From the NCBI GenBank assembly GCA_947476465.1, contig CANJQN010000006.1, forward strand, positions 62,001 to 126,000: 64,000 nt of DNA, read 5' to 3'. The notes beneath the pieces were generated by a model that was not told the origin of the DNA, ran no database searches, and saw nothing but the letters and a program-made list of their open reading frames with translations. Source of the DNA: Comamonadaceae bacterium. Its GTDB lineage: Bacteria > Pseudomonadota > Gammaproteobacteria > Burkholderiales > Burkholderiaceae_C. Positions 26,135 to 34,421 of the stretch are shown here, one piece after another. Position 1 is the stretch's first letter. Every line of letters starts with the position of its first letter. The position numbers and the translations under genes are program-made.

Positions 26135-26146
26135 TTGTATAGACAT
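26135..26146 (+). promoter_or_regulatory. Putative PhnF operator before phnC
   Basis: TTGTATAGACAT differs by one base from the TTGTATAGACAA motif between phnF and phnG. It lies 20 bp before the phnC start and just downstream of the Pho-box-like site. A second copy in front of a second phn transcription unit is the main support for an operator. Confidence 0.65.
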
Positions 26147-26165
26147 CTTTCAAAGTGAGCCCACC

Positions 26166-27032
26166 ATGAGCCTGCGCATCCAGAATCTCCACAAGCATTT
26201 CGCCAACGGCAGGCATGCCCTCAACGACATCAACATCGAGATCGGCCAGGGCGAAATGGTCGCATTGATCGGCGCCTCCGGCTCCGGTAAATCGACGCTG
26301 CTGCGTCACGTGGCGGGCCTGATGAGCGGCGACGCCGGGCGGGCCAGCCGGATCGAGGTCAACGGCCTTTGCGTGCAACGCGACGGCCGCATCCAGAGCG
26401 ACATTCGCAGCATCCGCTCGCAGGTGGGCTTCGTGTTCCAGCAGTTCAACCTGGTCGACCGGCTGCCGGTGATGGTCAACGTGCTGGTCGGGCGGCTGCA
26501 CCGCATGCCCTGGTGGCGCAGCTGCACACGCTGGTTCACCGCGCATGAGCGCGCCCTGGCGCTGGACGCGCTGCAGCGCGTGGGCATCATGGACTGCCAC
26601 GCACAGCGAGCGTCCACGCTGTCCGGCGGCCAGCAGCAACGCGCAGCCATTGCCCGCACCCTGGTACAGGGTGCCCGCGTGGTGCTGGCGGACGAACCCA
26701 TCGCCTCGCTGGATCCAGAGTCCTCGCGCAAGGTGATGGAAATTCTCACTCGCATCAACCGCGAAGACGGCAGCACGGTGGTGGTCTCACTGCACCAGGT
26801 GGACATGGCCATGCGCTACTGCCAACGCGTGATCGCCTTGCACCAGGGACAGGTGGTGTTCGACGGCCCGGCCAACACGCTCACCCCGGCCCTGCTGCGC
26901 GAGCTCTATGGCATGCAAGCAGACGAGATCCTTAACGTCAGCGGCGCGCTGCACGTGGTTCCGCCGGGCGCACCTACCCCCTTGGCCGAGCCCGCCTTGG
27001 TGTGGTCTCAGCCGCTGGCACGGGCCGCCTGA
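26166..27032 (+). CDS. phnC: Phosphonate ABC transporter ATP-binding protein PhnC
   Basis: A 288-residue ABC ATPase with Walker [33 protein letters not shown] (the Q-loop region characteristic of PhnC), signature [16 protein letters not shown], Walker [17 protein letters not shown] and H-loop [15 protein letters not shown]. The start at 26166 follows a purine-rich GTGAGCCCACC and gives the family N-terminus [12 protein letters not shown]. About 30 residues after GMQADEIL are extra compared with E. coli PhnC. It powers uptake with PhnD and PhnE. Confidence 0.96.
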   Translation: MSLRIQNLHKHFANGRHALNDINIEIGQGEMVALIGASGSGKSTLLRHVAGLMSGDAGRASRIEVNGLCVQRDGRIQSDIRSIRSQVGFVFQQFNLVDRLPVMVNVLVGRLHRMPWWRSCTRWFTAHERALALDALQRVGIMDCHAQRASTLSGGQQQRAAIARTLVQGARVVLADEPIASLDPESSRKVMEILTRINREDGSTVVVSLHQVDMAMRYCQRVIALHQGQVVFDGPANTLTPALLRELYGMQADEILNVSGALHVVPPGAPTPLAEPALVWSQPLARAA

Positions 27033-27086
27033 GGCGCCCCCCAGTTTCATTCTCAGTCCCCAACCCCACCCATCCGGAGTCTCCTC

Positions 27087-28031
27087 ATGTTCAAGAAAGT
27101 CATTGTGCTGGCCGCCTTTGGCCTGACGCTGCACGGCGCCATCGCCCAGCAACTCAACGTCGGCCTGATCTCGACCGAGGCATCGCAGAACCTCAAGGCC
27201 GACTGGCAGCCTCTACTGGACGACCTCGCCAAGAAGACCGGCTTCAAGGTCAAGGCCTTCTTCGCTTCAGACTATGCCGGCATCATCGAGGGCATGCGCT
27301 TCAACAAGGTGCAGGTGGCCTGGCTAGGCAACAAGTCGGCCATGGAAGCGGTGGACCGCGCCAACGGCGAGGTGTTCGCCCAGATGGTCAACGCCGATGG
27401 CACCCAGGGCTACTACTCGCACCTGATCGTGCACAAGGATAGCCCGCTCAATTCGCTCGACGATGTGCTCAAGAACGGCAAGTCCCTGAGTTTCGGCAAC
27501 GGTGACCCCAACTCCACCTCGGGCTTCCTGGTGCCGGGCTACTACGTCTTCGCCAAGAACAACATCGATGCCAAGACCTACTTCAAGGTCACGCGCAGCG
27601 CCAACCACGAGACCAACTCCCTGGCCGTGGCCAACAAGCAGGTCGATGTGGCCACCAGCAACAGCGAGAACCTCGACAAGATCAAGGAGCGCCAGCCCGA
27701 GAAGTTCAAGGACATCAAGGTCGTCTGGACCTCGCCATTGATCCCGCTCGATCCCCTCGTCATGAGCAAGCAACTGCCTGACGCCACCAAGGCCAAGATC
27801 AAGGACTTCTTCTACAACTATGCCAAGACCGATGCGCGCGAGAAGGAAGTCGTCATGAAGATCTCCAAGCTTTCGGGCTTCAAGCCTTCGACCAACGATC
27901 AGCTCAAGCCGATTCGTGAGCTCGACCTGTTCGGCAAGCGCAACAAGCTGGCGGCCGACGCCACGCTGGCCGACGCCGACAAGAAGACCAAGATCGCCGA
28001 GATCGACCAGCAACTGGCCGCACTGAAGTAG
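27087..28031 (+). CDS. phnD: Phosphonate-binding protein PhnD
   Basis: A 314-residue periplasmic binding protein. A signal peptide is visible (MFKKVIVLAAFGLTLHGAIAQ, cleavage after AIA). The mature chain shows LNVGLISTEASQNLKADWQPLLDDL, FNKVQVAWLGNKSAME, SFGNGDPNSTSGFLVPGYY and SANHETNSLAVANKQVDVA, the ligand-contact segments of PhnD-type proteins. It sits 54 bp after phnC and 15 bp before phnE. Confidence 0.96.
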   Translation: MFKKVIVLAAFGLTLHGAIAQQLNVGLISTEASQNLKADWQPLLDDLAKKTGFKVKAFFASDYAGIIEGMRFNKVQVAWLGNKSAMEAVDRANGEVFAQMVNADGTQGYYSHLIVHKDSPLNSLDDVLKNGKSLSFGNGDPNSTSGFLVPGYYVFAKNNIDAKTYFKVTRSANHETNSLAVANKQVDVATSNSENLDKIKERQPEKFKDIKVVWTSPLIPLDPLVMSKQLPDATKAKIKDFFYNYAKTDAREKEVVMKISKLSGFKPSTNDQLKPIRELDLFGKRNKLAADATLADADKKTKIAEIDQQLAALK

Positions 28032-28046
28032 AACCCCCACCCCAGC

Positions 28047-28853
28047 ATGTCGACGCTCAACACGCCCCAGATGCTGGCCCTGGCCCAGGCCAGCGCCCCC
28101 AAACGAAGTCTCGGCTGGTACCTGGGCTGGGCCGCGGTCTTGCTCTTGCTGGCCGGATCATGGCAGGGGGCCGACATGCGGCCGATGGACCTGCTGCGCG
28201 ATTCAGGGAACATGGCCCAGTACGCGAGCGAGTTCTTCCCGCCCAACTTCGCGCAGTGGAGCGTGTATCTCACGGAGATGGTGATCACACTGCAGATCGC
28301 CGTGTGGGGGACGGCACTGGCCGTCCTTACGGCCGTGCCGCTGGCCCTGCTGGCCTCTTCCAACCTCGTGCCCTGGTGGATCTACCAACCGGTTCGCCGT
28401 GTGCTCGACGCCTTTCGCGCCATCAACGAGATGGTGTTCGCGATGCTGTTCGTCGTGGCGGTCGGCCTGGGGCCCTTCGCCGGCGTTCTGGCCTTGTGGA
28501 TTCACACCAGCGGCACACTTGCCAAGCTGTTTTCCGAGGCGGTGGAGGCCATCGACCCGCAGCCGGTCGAGGGCATCCGCTCGACCGGCGCCTCGGCCTT
28601 TCATGAGATTGTGTATGGCGTGATCCCGCAGGTGATGCCACTGTGGATCTCGTTCACCCTGTACCGCCTCGAAGCCAACGTGCGCTCCGCCTCGGTGGTG
28701 GGCATGGTGGGCGCCGGCGGCATCGGCGTGGTGCTGTGGGAGATCATCCGCGGCTTCCAGTACGCCGAAACCTGCGCGGTGATGATCATCATCGTCGTGA
28801 CGGTCAGCATCATCGACCTGCTGTCGGCCCGTATCCGCAAAGTCCTCATTTAA
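28047..28853 (+). CDS. phnE: Phosphonate ABC transporter permease PhnE
   Basis: A 268-residue inner-membrane permease with about six membrane segments. [36 protein letters not shown] and the coupling loop [21 protein letters not shown] are diagnostic, as is [18 protein letters not shown]. It forms the channel for PhnCDE. Only one PhnE is encoded. The next gene starts 9 bp downstream, so the transport genes and the HD oxygenase are probably one transcript. Confidence 0.96.
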   Translation: MSTLNTPQMLALAQASAPKRSLGWYLGWAAVLLLLAGSWQGADMRPMDLLRDSGNMAQYASEFFPPNFAQWSVYLTEMVITLQIAVWGTALAVLTAVPLALLASSNLVPWWIYQPVRRVLDAFRAINEMVFAMLFVVAVGLGPFAGVLALWIHTSGTLAKLFSEAVEAIDPQPVEGIRSTGASAFHEIVYGVIPQVMPLWISFTLYRLEANVRSASVVGMVGAGGIGVVLWEIIRGFQYAETCAVMIIIVVTVSIIDLLSARIRKVLI

Positions 28854-28861
28854 GATCTGAC

Positions 28862-29413
28862 ATGACCATGACCCTGCCCGCCGTGACGCAGTTGCTTCAG
28901 CGGCGCGGATCCAGCCAGTATGGCCTCGAAGCCGTCGACCAGCTGCAGCACGCGCTGCAATGCGCCGGCCTGGCCGAACAGGCCGGGGAGACGCCCCACA
29001 CCATTGCCGCGTCGCTGTTGCACGACCTGGGCCACCTGCTGGCCGCGGAGCGCCAGGGCACTGCCGAGCACGATACCGGCAAGGACGACCTGCACCAGTA
29101 CCTGGCGCTGCCCTTCCTGCGCGGGCTGTTTCCCGATGCCGTGCTGGAGCCGATCCGCCTGCACGTGGACGCCAAGCGCTACCTGTGCAACACCGATGCG
29201 CTTTACTGGGCCAGCCTGTCCCCGGCCTCGCGCCACAGCCTGGAGCAGCAAGGCGGCGTCTTCAGTGACGAGCAGGCGGCCGTGTTCATGGCCCAGCCCT
29301 ATGCCGCCGAGGCGGTACGTCTTCGCAAATACGACGACCTTGCCAAGGTTCCCGGCAAGTCGATGCCGGGCCTGCCCCACTTCGAGCGATACCTGGCGCA
29401 GGCACAGCTCTGA
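28862..29413 (+). CDS. PhnZ-like HD-domain phosphonate oxygenase
   Basis: A 183-residue HD-domain protein of the phosphonate-operon HD family. It carries Y20-x-x-E23, H30, H54-D55 (LLHDLGH) and H58. These are offset by four from Y24, E27, H34, H58 and D59 of PhnZ as I remember them. It also has a later His (IRLHVDAKRYL) and Asp (RKYDDLAKVP). PhnZ is a mixed-valence di-iron oxygenase that splits 1-hydroxy-2-aminoethylphosphonate to glycine and Pi. The Y-x-x-E pair separates oxygenases from ordinary HD phosphohydrolases. Its usual partner, the hydroxylase PhnY, is not in the window. Confidence 0.85.
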   Translation: MTMTLPAVTQLLQRRGSSQYGLEAVDQLQHALQCAGLAEQAGETPHTIAASLLHDLGHLLAAERQGTAEHDTGKDDLHQYLALPFLRGLFPDAVLEPIRLHVDAKRYLCNTDALYWASLSPASRHSLEQQGGVFSDEQAAVFMAQPYAAEAVRLRKYDDLAKVPGKSMPGLPHFERYLAQAQL

Positions 29414-29448
29414 CACCGGACCGCAGCACCACGCAAGTCGTCGCCGCC

Positions 29449-30609
29449 TTGGGCGCCGGCCAGACGCTGGCCTGGGCCTCGTCCTACTACCTGCCGGCCC
29501 TGCTGGCGCAACCGATCGCGACCGACCTGGGGACAACGACGGTCACCGTCTTCGGCGCGTTTTCCCTCGCACTGCTGGTCTCGGCCTTGCTCGGCCCACG
29601 TGCCGGCCGCACGATCGACCGGCATGGCGGCCGAATCGTCCTGGCGGCCACCAACCTGTTGTTCGCTCTCGGCCTGGTGATGCTCGCGACCTGCACCGGC
29701 ACCGCCACCCTGTATCTGGCCTGGGCCGTCATCGGCATCGCGATGGGAAGCGGTCTGTACGACGCCGCGTTTTCGGCGCTGGTGCGCGTCTACGGGCAGG
29801 GTGCGCGCGGCCCCATCACCGGCATCACGTTGATCGCCGGCTTTGCCAGCACGATCGGCTGGCCGTTGACCGCCTGGCTCGAAGCGTCGTTCGGTTGGCG
29901 CAACGCCTGCCTGGTCTGGGCCGCGCTGCACCTGCTGCTGGGGTTGCCGCTCAACCTGGTGCTGCCGCGCGTGAGCAAGGCCCTGGCAACAGCAGCCGCC
30001 GCCACCGTTTCGGCCGGCCCGGCAGCGTGGGCGCCAGCGCCAGCGCCAGCGCCAGCGCAGGACAAGCTGGCATCCATGGTGCTGTTGTCGGTGGTGTTTG
30101 CCATCACATGGTTCACCAGCACAGCGATGGCCGCGCACCTGCCCGCCTTGCTGCAGACGCTGGGCCTGCCCCTGGCCGTGGCTCTGTCGCTGGCCGCGCT
30201 GGTCGGCCCGGCCCAGGTCGGCGCGCGCCTGCTGGAGTTCGGCCTGCTGCGCAAGATGCATCCGCTGCTGTCGGCCCGGCTGGCCACCGCCGCCCATCCA
30301 GTGGGCGCCGTGCTCCTGATTGCGCTGGGGGCGCCGCTGGCCCTGCTGTTCATCCTGCTGCACGGCGCCGGCAACGGCATCCTGACCATCGCCAAGGGGA
30401 CGCTGCCGCTGGTGGTGTTCGGCGCGCACGGTTATGGCGCCCGGCAGGGCCTGCTGATGGCGCCGGCGCGTCTGGCCCAGGCGGCAGCACCACTCCTGTT
30501 CGGCATGCTGGTGCAGCGCTGGGGGGGCGACGCGCTGTGGTTCTCCGCCGCCCTGGGCGTGCTGGCCTTCGGCTGCTTGCTGGCGATCAAGGTGGACGAA
30601 AGACGCTGA
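29449..30609 (+). CDS. MFS transporter
   Basis: An MFS protein of about 386 residues with 12 predicted membrane segments; the cytoplasmic signature is GPRAGRTIDRHGG between segments 2 and 3. The long central loop contains an (Ala-Pro)n run coded by four GCGCCA repeats (30031-30054). The start is uncertain: no ATG or GTG lies in frame upstream. TTG 29449 is used, but a CTG at 29410 overlapping the HD-gene stop would add TPDRSTTQVVAA and fits MFS N-termini better. The substrate is unknown. Location at the end of the phn island hints at a phosphonate or its product. Confidence 0.85.
   Translation: MGAGQTLAWASSYYLPALLAQPIATDLGTTTVTVFGAFSLALLVSALLGPRAGRTIDRHGGRIVLAATNLLFALGLVMLATCTGTATLYLAWAVIGIAMGSGLYDAAFSALVRVYGQGARGPITGITLIAGFASTIGWPLTAWLEASFGWRNACLVWAALHLLLGLPLNLVLPRVSKALATAAAATVSAGPAAWAPAPAPAPAQDKLASMVLLSVVFAITWFTSTAMAAHLPALLQTLGLPLAVALSLAALVGPAQVGARLLEFGLLRKMHPLLSARLATAAHPVGAVLLIALGAPLALLFILLHGAGNGILTIAKGTLPLVVFGAHGYGARQGLLMAPARLAQAAAPLLFGMLVQRWGGDALWFSAALGVLAFGCLLAIKVDERR
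30031..30059 (+). repeat. GCGCCA hexanucleotide repeat inside the MFS gene
   Basis: Four exact copies of GCGCCA (30031-30054) plus a partial copy encode an Ala-Pro run in the loop between the two six-helix halves of the transporter. The unit length keeps the reading frame, so copy-number change would only alter loop length. Confidence 0.8.
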
Positions 30610-30651
30610 CCCCCTGCCGCCGGGCTGGCGAACCGAAAGCCCGGGAATCTA

Positions 30652-30685
30652 CTGTCACGCCGAAGTCGTCCGACGGCGCGATAAT
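30652..30685 (+). promoter_or_regulatory. Pho box and -10 before ppk2
   Basis: CTGTCAC-GCCG-AAGTCGT (30652-30669) is a 7-4-7 site with a perfect first heptamer and four matches in the second. Exactly 10 bp further lies GATAAT (30680-30685), five of six to TATAAT. This is the standard layout of a PhoB-activated promoter. The start of ppk2 lies 59 bp after the -10. Confidence 0.6.
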
Positions 30686-30743
30686 CGCCAAGCGTCATTG
30701 CGTGCGCCCGCCCGGGCAAGCGTAGCGGCCCCATCCATCCGCC

Positions 30744-31649
30744 ATGAATCCACTGACCGATCACCAACGCATCCAGCGCGACATCGTCGACAGCTACGAC
30801 GAAGAGCTCGAACTCGAACTCGAAGACCGCCCCTTCGATGCCGGCGGCAACGTCATTGAGCTGACCGATGCCGAAAAGCGCGACCGCCGCAACTACTTTC
30901 GCGAGCTGCTGCGGCTGCAGGGGGAACTGGTCAAGCTGCAAGACTGGGTGGTCGCCACCGGCCACAAGATGGTGGTGCTGTTCGAAGGCCGCGATGCGGC
31001 GGGCAAGGGCGGGGTGATCAAGCGCATCACGCAGCGCCTGAACCCGCGCGTATGCCGGGTGGTGGCCCTGCCCGCCCCCAACGACCGCGAGCGCACCCAG
31101 TGGTACTTCCAGCGCTACGCCACGCACCTGCCGGGTGCCGGCGAGATCGTGCTGTTCGATCGCAGCTGGTACAACCGCGCCGGCGTTGAGAAGGTGATGG
31201 GTTTTTGCACTGACGAGCAGTACGAGGAGTTCTTCCGGTCGGTTCCCGAGTTCGAGCGCATGCTGGCTCGATCGGGGATCCAGTTGCTCAAGTACTGGTT
31301 CTCGATCTCCGATGAAGAGCAGAACACGCGCTTTCAAAGCCGCATCGTCGATCCACTCAAGCAGTGGAAGCTCAGCGCGATGGACCTGGAGTCGCGCCGA
31401 CGCTGGGAGGCCTACACCAAGGCCAAGGAGCTCATGCTGGCGCGCACCCACATCGACGAGGCGCCCTGGTGGGTGGTGCCGGCCGATGACAAGAAGAAGG
31501 CGCGGCTCAATTGCATGGACCACCTGCTTGGCCAGGTTCCCTACGCCGAGGTCGAACACGCGGAAATCCAGCTGCCCGAGCGTGTACGCAACGACGACTA
31601 CCTTCGCCGGCCGGTTCCGGCCGAGCTGCACGTGCCGTCGAAGTACTAG
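30744..31649 (+). CDS. ppk2: Polyphosphate kinase 2 (PPK2 family)
   Basis: A 301-residue one-domain PPK2. The Walker A motif GRDAAGKGG spans residues 82-90 and the Walker B region FDRSWYNRAGVE spans 138-149; both are complete. The lid region (QNTRFQSRI and RRRWEAYTKAKELML) is also present. Such enzymes transfer phosphate between polyphosphate and nucleoside di- or monophosphates. With ppk1 and ppx nearby the cell can make, draw on and degrade polyphosphate. It converges on the glycosyltransferase gene with 4 bp between stops. A Pho-box-like promoter precedes it. Confidence 0.95.
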   Translation: MNPLTDHQRIQRDIVDSYDEELELELEDRPFDAGGNVIELTDAEKRDRRNYFRELLRLQGELVKLQDWVVATGHKMVVLFEGRDAAGKGGVIKRITQRLNPRVCRVVALPAPNDRERTQWYFQRYATHLPGAGEIVLFDRSWYNRAGVEKVMGFCTDEQYEEFFRSVPEFERMLARSGIQLLKYWFSISDEEQNTRFQSRIVDPLKQWKLSAMDLESRRRWEAYTKAKELMLARTHIDEAPWWVVPADDKKKARLNCMDHLLGQVPYAEVEHAEIQLPERVRNDDYLRRPVPAELHVPSKY

Positions 31650-31653
31650 CGTT

Positions 31654-32688
31654 TCAGGCCCGGGCGGGTACCAGGAAGCTGGCGAACAGCCGGCTCGCGT
31701 GGGCCCAGCTGAAATCCTGCGCCCGGGTGCGGGCCTCATGCCGGGGCACGGTCAGCGCCGTAAGGCAGGCTGCCCGCAGGTCGTGGCTCATGGCGCCGCC
31801 CACCGTGCGTCCGTCGGGGTGGCTGCGCGCCAACACCTCCAGCGGCCCGTCGACCGGAAAGGCCGCCACGGGCGTGCCCGATGCCATGGCCTCCACCATC
31901 ACCAGGCCGAAGGTATCGGCATGGCTGGGAAAGACGAAGACATCGGCCGCGGCATACACCTTGGCCAACTCGTCGCGTGGCAGCAGGCCCAGCCAGCGTA
32001 CCTTCGGATACTTCGCCTGCAGGCGCGCCTGCACCGGGCCGACGCCGCACACGACCTTGGTGCCGGGCAGGTCGGTTCGCAGGTAGGCCTCGATGTTCTT
32101 CTCGTAGGAGACCCGCCCCACGAACAAGGACACCGGACGCGTCACCTCACCCAAGGGCGGGTACGGCTGGGCCAACGCGCGGAACTCGAACAGGCGGGTG
32201 TCCACGCCGTGGGTCCAGCTGCGCAGGTTGCGAAAACCGCGCCGCTCCAGCATGTTCAGCACGCTTTGCGTGGGCACCATCACGCCGGACGAATGGCGAT
32301 GAAAGTGCCGCATCAGCGCATAGCCCCAGGACAGCGGAACCTTGATCGCCGCGTTGATGATCTCCGGGAACTTGGTGTGAAAGGCGGTGGTGAAGGCCAG
32401 TCCGCGGCGCAGGCAGTGGCGGCGTCCGGCCCACCCCAGCGGACCCTCGGTGGCCAGGTGGACGGCATCCGGATGGAAGGCATCGAGCAGCGCGGACAAC
32501 TGCCGCTGCGGCCGCACCGCCAGGTCGATGCCCGCATAGCCAGGGCACGGCCGCGTGCGGAACTGACCGGGTTCGAACACCCGCACCTCATGGCCCATGC
32601 CTTCGAGTTCGCGGCACAGCTCCACCAGGGTGGTCACCACGCCGTTGACCTGCGGCATCCAGGCGTCGGTCACCAGGGCGATCTTCAT
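31654..32688 (-). CDS. GT4-family glycosyltransferase, Agt-like lipid glycosyltransferase candidate
   Basis: A 344-residue GT-B glycosyltransferase. The N-terminus IALVTDAWMPQVNGVVTTL is typical of the GT4 group that includes glycolipid synthases. The C-terminal nucleotide-sugar site is seen in FVGRVSYEKNIEAYL, ADVFVFPSHADTFGLVMVEAMASGTPVAAF (as a region; E-x7-E is in FGLVMVEAMASG). It is the last gene of an operon with an OlsB-like acyltransferase and a PlcP-like phosphoesterase and overlaps the latter by ATGA. In marine bacteria plcP-agt pairs replace phospholipids with glycolipids at low Pi. That role is proposed here by context; the sugar donor and acceptor are not known. Confidence 0.85.
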   Translation of the reverse strand: MKIALVTDAWMPQVNGVVTTLVELCRELEGMGHEVRVFEPGQFRTRPCPGYAGIDLAVRPQRQLSALLDAFHPDAVHLATEGPLGWAGRRHCLRRGLAFTTAFHTKFPEIINAAIKVPLSWGYALMRHFHRHSSGVMVPTQSVLNMLERRGFRNLRSWTHGVDTRLFEFRALAQPYPPLGEVTRPVSLFVGRVSYEKNIEAYLRTDLPGTKVVCGVGPVQARLQAKYPKVRWLGLLPRDELAKVYAAADVFVFPSHADTFGLVMVEAMASGTPVAAFPVDGPLEVLARSHPDGRTVGGAMSHDLRAACLTALTVPRHEARTRAQDFSWAHASRLFASFLVPARA

Positions 32689-33566
32689 GCGGGTACATCC
32701 TCGGGTTGTCTGCTGGGGGCGACGGCCGCAGCGTGGCCGACGGGTTCCCACTGCATCAGCTCCAGCCGGCCGTCGTGGTGCTCCACCAGCGCGGTGCGGC
32801 TCTCGACCCAGTCGCCGTCGTTGCAATAGAGAACGCCGTCGATCTCGCGCATCTCGGCGCGGTGGATATGGCCGCACACGACGCCCTGGTGGCCGCGGCG
32901 CCGGGCTTCGCGCGCAACAGCCACCTCGAAGTCGGTGACGTAGTTCAGCGCCTTCTTGACCCGGCCCTTGAGGTAGGCCGAGAGCGACCAGTACGGCAAC
33001 CCCAGACGCGCGCGCAGCGAGTTGAGGTGGCGATTGAGCTTGAGGGTGAATTCGTAAAGGTTGTCGCCAACGTAGGCCAGCCACTTGGCGCACTGGATGA
33101 CGCCGTCGAAATGGTCGCCGTGGGTCACCCACAGCTGCCGGCCGTCGGCGGTGGTGTGCACCGCGTGTTGCACGAGTTCGATGCCGCCGAAGGGGTGACC
33201 AGCGAACTGGCGCGCGAACTCATCGTGGTTGCCCGGTACGTAGACCACCCGGGTTCCCTTGCGTGCGGCCCGCAGGATCTTTTGCACCACATCGTTATGG
33301 GCCTGCGGCCAGTACCAGCGGCGGCGCAGCTGCCAGCCGTCGATGATGTCGCCCACCAGGTAGAGCGTGTCACAGGTATGGTGCTTGAGAAAATCCAGCA
33401 GCGCGTCCGCCTGGCAGCCGGGTGTGCCCAGGTGGATGTCGGAGATGAACATGGCCCGGTGGCGCCGGCCCCCGTGTTCGACCGCCTCGTCGCCGTGGCC
33501 CTCGTGCGGCCTCAGCGCGGATGCCAGGTCCGTCGCGAGTCCCTGGGCGTCGAAGGCGGCGCGCAT
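32685..33566 (-). CDS. Calcineurin-like metallophosphoesterase, PlcP/LpxH-like
   Basis: A 293-residue metallophosphoesterase with the full metal set: D-x-H (FISDIHLG), GD (LVGDIIDG), GNHD (VPGNHDE), a histidine in THGDHFD, and GHIH (VVCGHIHRAEM). It would often be labelled UDP-2,3-diacylglucosamine diphosphatase (LpxH-type). The phospholipase C PlcP, which removes phospholipid head groups during Pi starvation, belongs to the same broad family. The place between an OlsB-like gene and a glycosyltransferase, under tandem Pho boxes, favours a PlcP role. About 38 residues precede the first motif; the start at 33566 is adjacent to the upstream stop. Confidence 0.85.
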   Translation of the reverse strand: MRAAFDAQGLATDLASALRPHEGHGDEAVEHGGRRHRAMFISDIHLGTPGCQADALLDFLKHHTCDTLYLVGDIIDGWQLRRRWYWPQAHNDVVQKILRAARKGTRVVYVPGNHDEFARQFAGHPFGGIELVQHAVHTTADGRQLWVTHGDHFDGVIQCAKWLAYVGDNLYEFTLKLNRHLNSLRARLGLPYWSLSAYLKGRVKKALNYVTDFEVAVAREARRRGHQGVVCGHIHRAEMREIDGVLYCNDGDWVESRTALVEHHDGRLELMQWEPVGHAAAVAPSRQPEDVPA

Positions 33567-33567
33567 C

Positions 33568-34392
33568 TCAAGCTCCGAGGAAGTGCCTGCGATAGCGCTC
33601 GGGCATGTCGCCGATCCGCATCATCATGGGCAGGTCGGCGCTGTTGAAGTCGGGGTCCCAGGCCGGTGCGCCCAGCACCTTGGCGCCCAATCGCAGGTAC
33701 CCTTTGATCAGTGCGGGAGGCTCCACCGCCAGGCTGCTGTCCAGTTGCTCGACGGGCAGCGGCAGGCGCGGACGCACCTGGTATTCGATCGGGGCCAGGT
33801 GCGCGCGCCGCACCTGCGCCCAGATGCTGGCCGCCACATCGCCGCTGACCACGCCTTCGTGCAGCATGGGAATGCTGGCGCAGCCGATCATGGTGTCCAG
33901 GCAGTTGCGCACCATGAACTCCGCCAGCGCCCCCCACAGGGCCAGGATCACGCCGCCATGGCGATGGTCCGGGTGCACGCAGCTGCGGCCTAGCTCCACC
34001 ATCCGCTCGCGCAGGGGCCGCAGGCGCACCAGGTCGAACTCGGTGTCGCTGTAGAAGCTGCCGACGCGCTTGGCCTGCGCCGGGGTGAGCACGCGGTAGG
34101 TTCCCACCACCTCGCCGGTGGCCTCGTCGCGCACGATCAGGTGCTCGCAGAAGTCGTCGAACAAGTCGATGTCGTGACCGGCCAGCGGCGTCTGCAGCCG
34201 CGCCCCCATTTCCGTGGCGAAGACCTCATGCCTCAGACGTTGCGCTTGTCGGACCTCTTCCTGCCGGGACGCCCAGGCCACTGAAATAGCGCTGCGCCGT
34301 GGCGCAGCATCGCTGTGATGCGATCGGTGAAGTGACCCCCGAGGCAAGGACACCGGCGACAGCGGAAGCGTCGGGGTGGGCAGTTCGTTCAC
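33568..34392 (-). CDS. OlsB-like N-acyltransferase (ornithine lipid synthesis candidate)
   Basis: A 274-residue member of the GNAT-related acyl-ACP acyltransferase group (the family of OlsB and autoinducer synthases). Features are RQAQRLRHEVFATEMGA, DIDLFDDFCEHLIVRD, GTYRVLTPAQA, VELGRSCVHPDHR and GCASIPMLHE. Such proteins attach 3-hydroxyacyl chains to ornithine, making lyso-ornithine lipid. OlsA, the second acyltransferase, is not nearby. It is the first gene of a minus-strand operon with the PlcP-like and Agt-like genes. Four Pho-type heptamers lie upstream. Ornithine lipid made at low Pi is a known phospholipid substitute; the assignment here is by family and context. Confidence 0.85.
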   Translation of the reverse strand: MNELPTPTLPLSPVSLPRGSLHRSHHSDAAPRRSAISVAWASRQEEVRQAQRLRHEVFATEMGARLQTPLAGHDIDLFDDFCEHLIVRDEATGEVVGTYRVLTPAQAKRVGSFYSDTEFDLVRLRPLRERMVELGRSCVHPDHRHGGVILALWGALAEFMVRNCLDTMIGCASIPMLHEGVVSGDVAASIWAQVRRAHLAPIEYQVRPRLPLPVEQLDSSLAVEPPALIKGYLRLGAKVLGAPAWDPDFNSADLPMMMRIGDMPERYRRHFLGA

Positions 34393-34421
34393 GTCGGTCT
34401 CCTTGCTGATCAGATGTCAGC

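Noticed and set aside
28920..30725. 601-codon frame running through the HD gene, the MFS gene and the following gap
   Set aside because: It is in a different frame from both genes, which have clear family motifs. Its Arg/Pro-rich translation is a shadow.
32685..33566. Plain annotation as LpxH (lipid A pathway)
   Set aside because: The motifs allow it, but the gene is outside the lpx cluster, in an operon with OlsB-like and glycosyltransferase genes under Pho-type repeats. I prefer PlcP-like while noting that family phylogeny is needed to decide.
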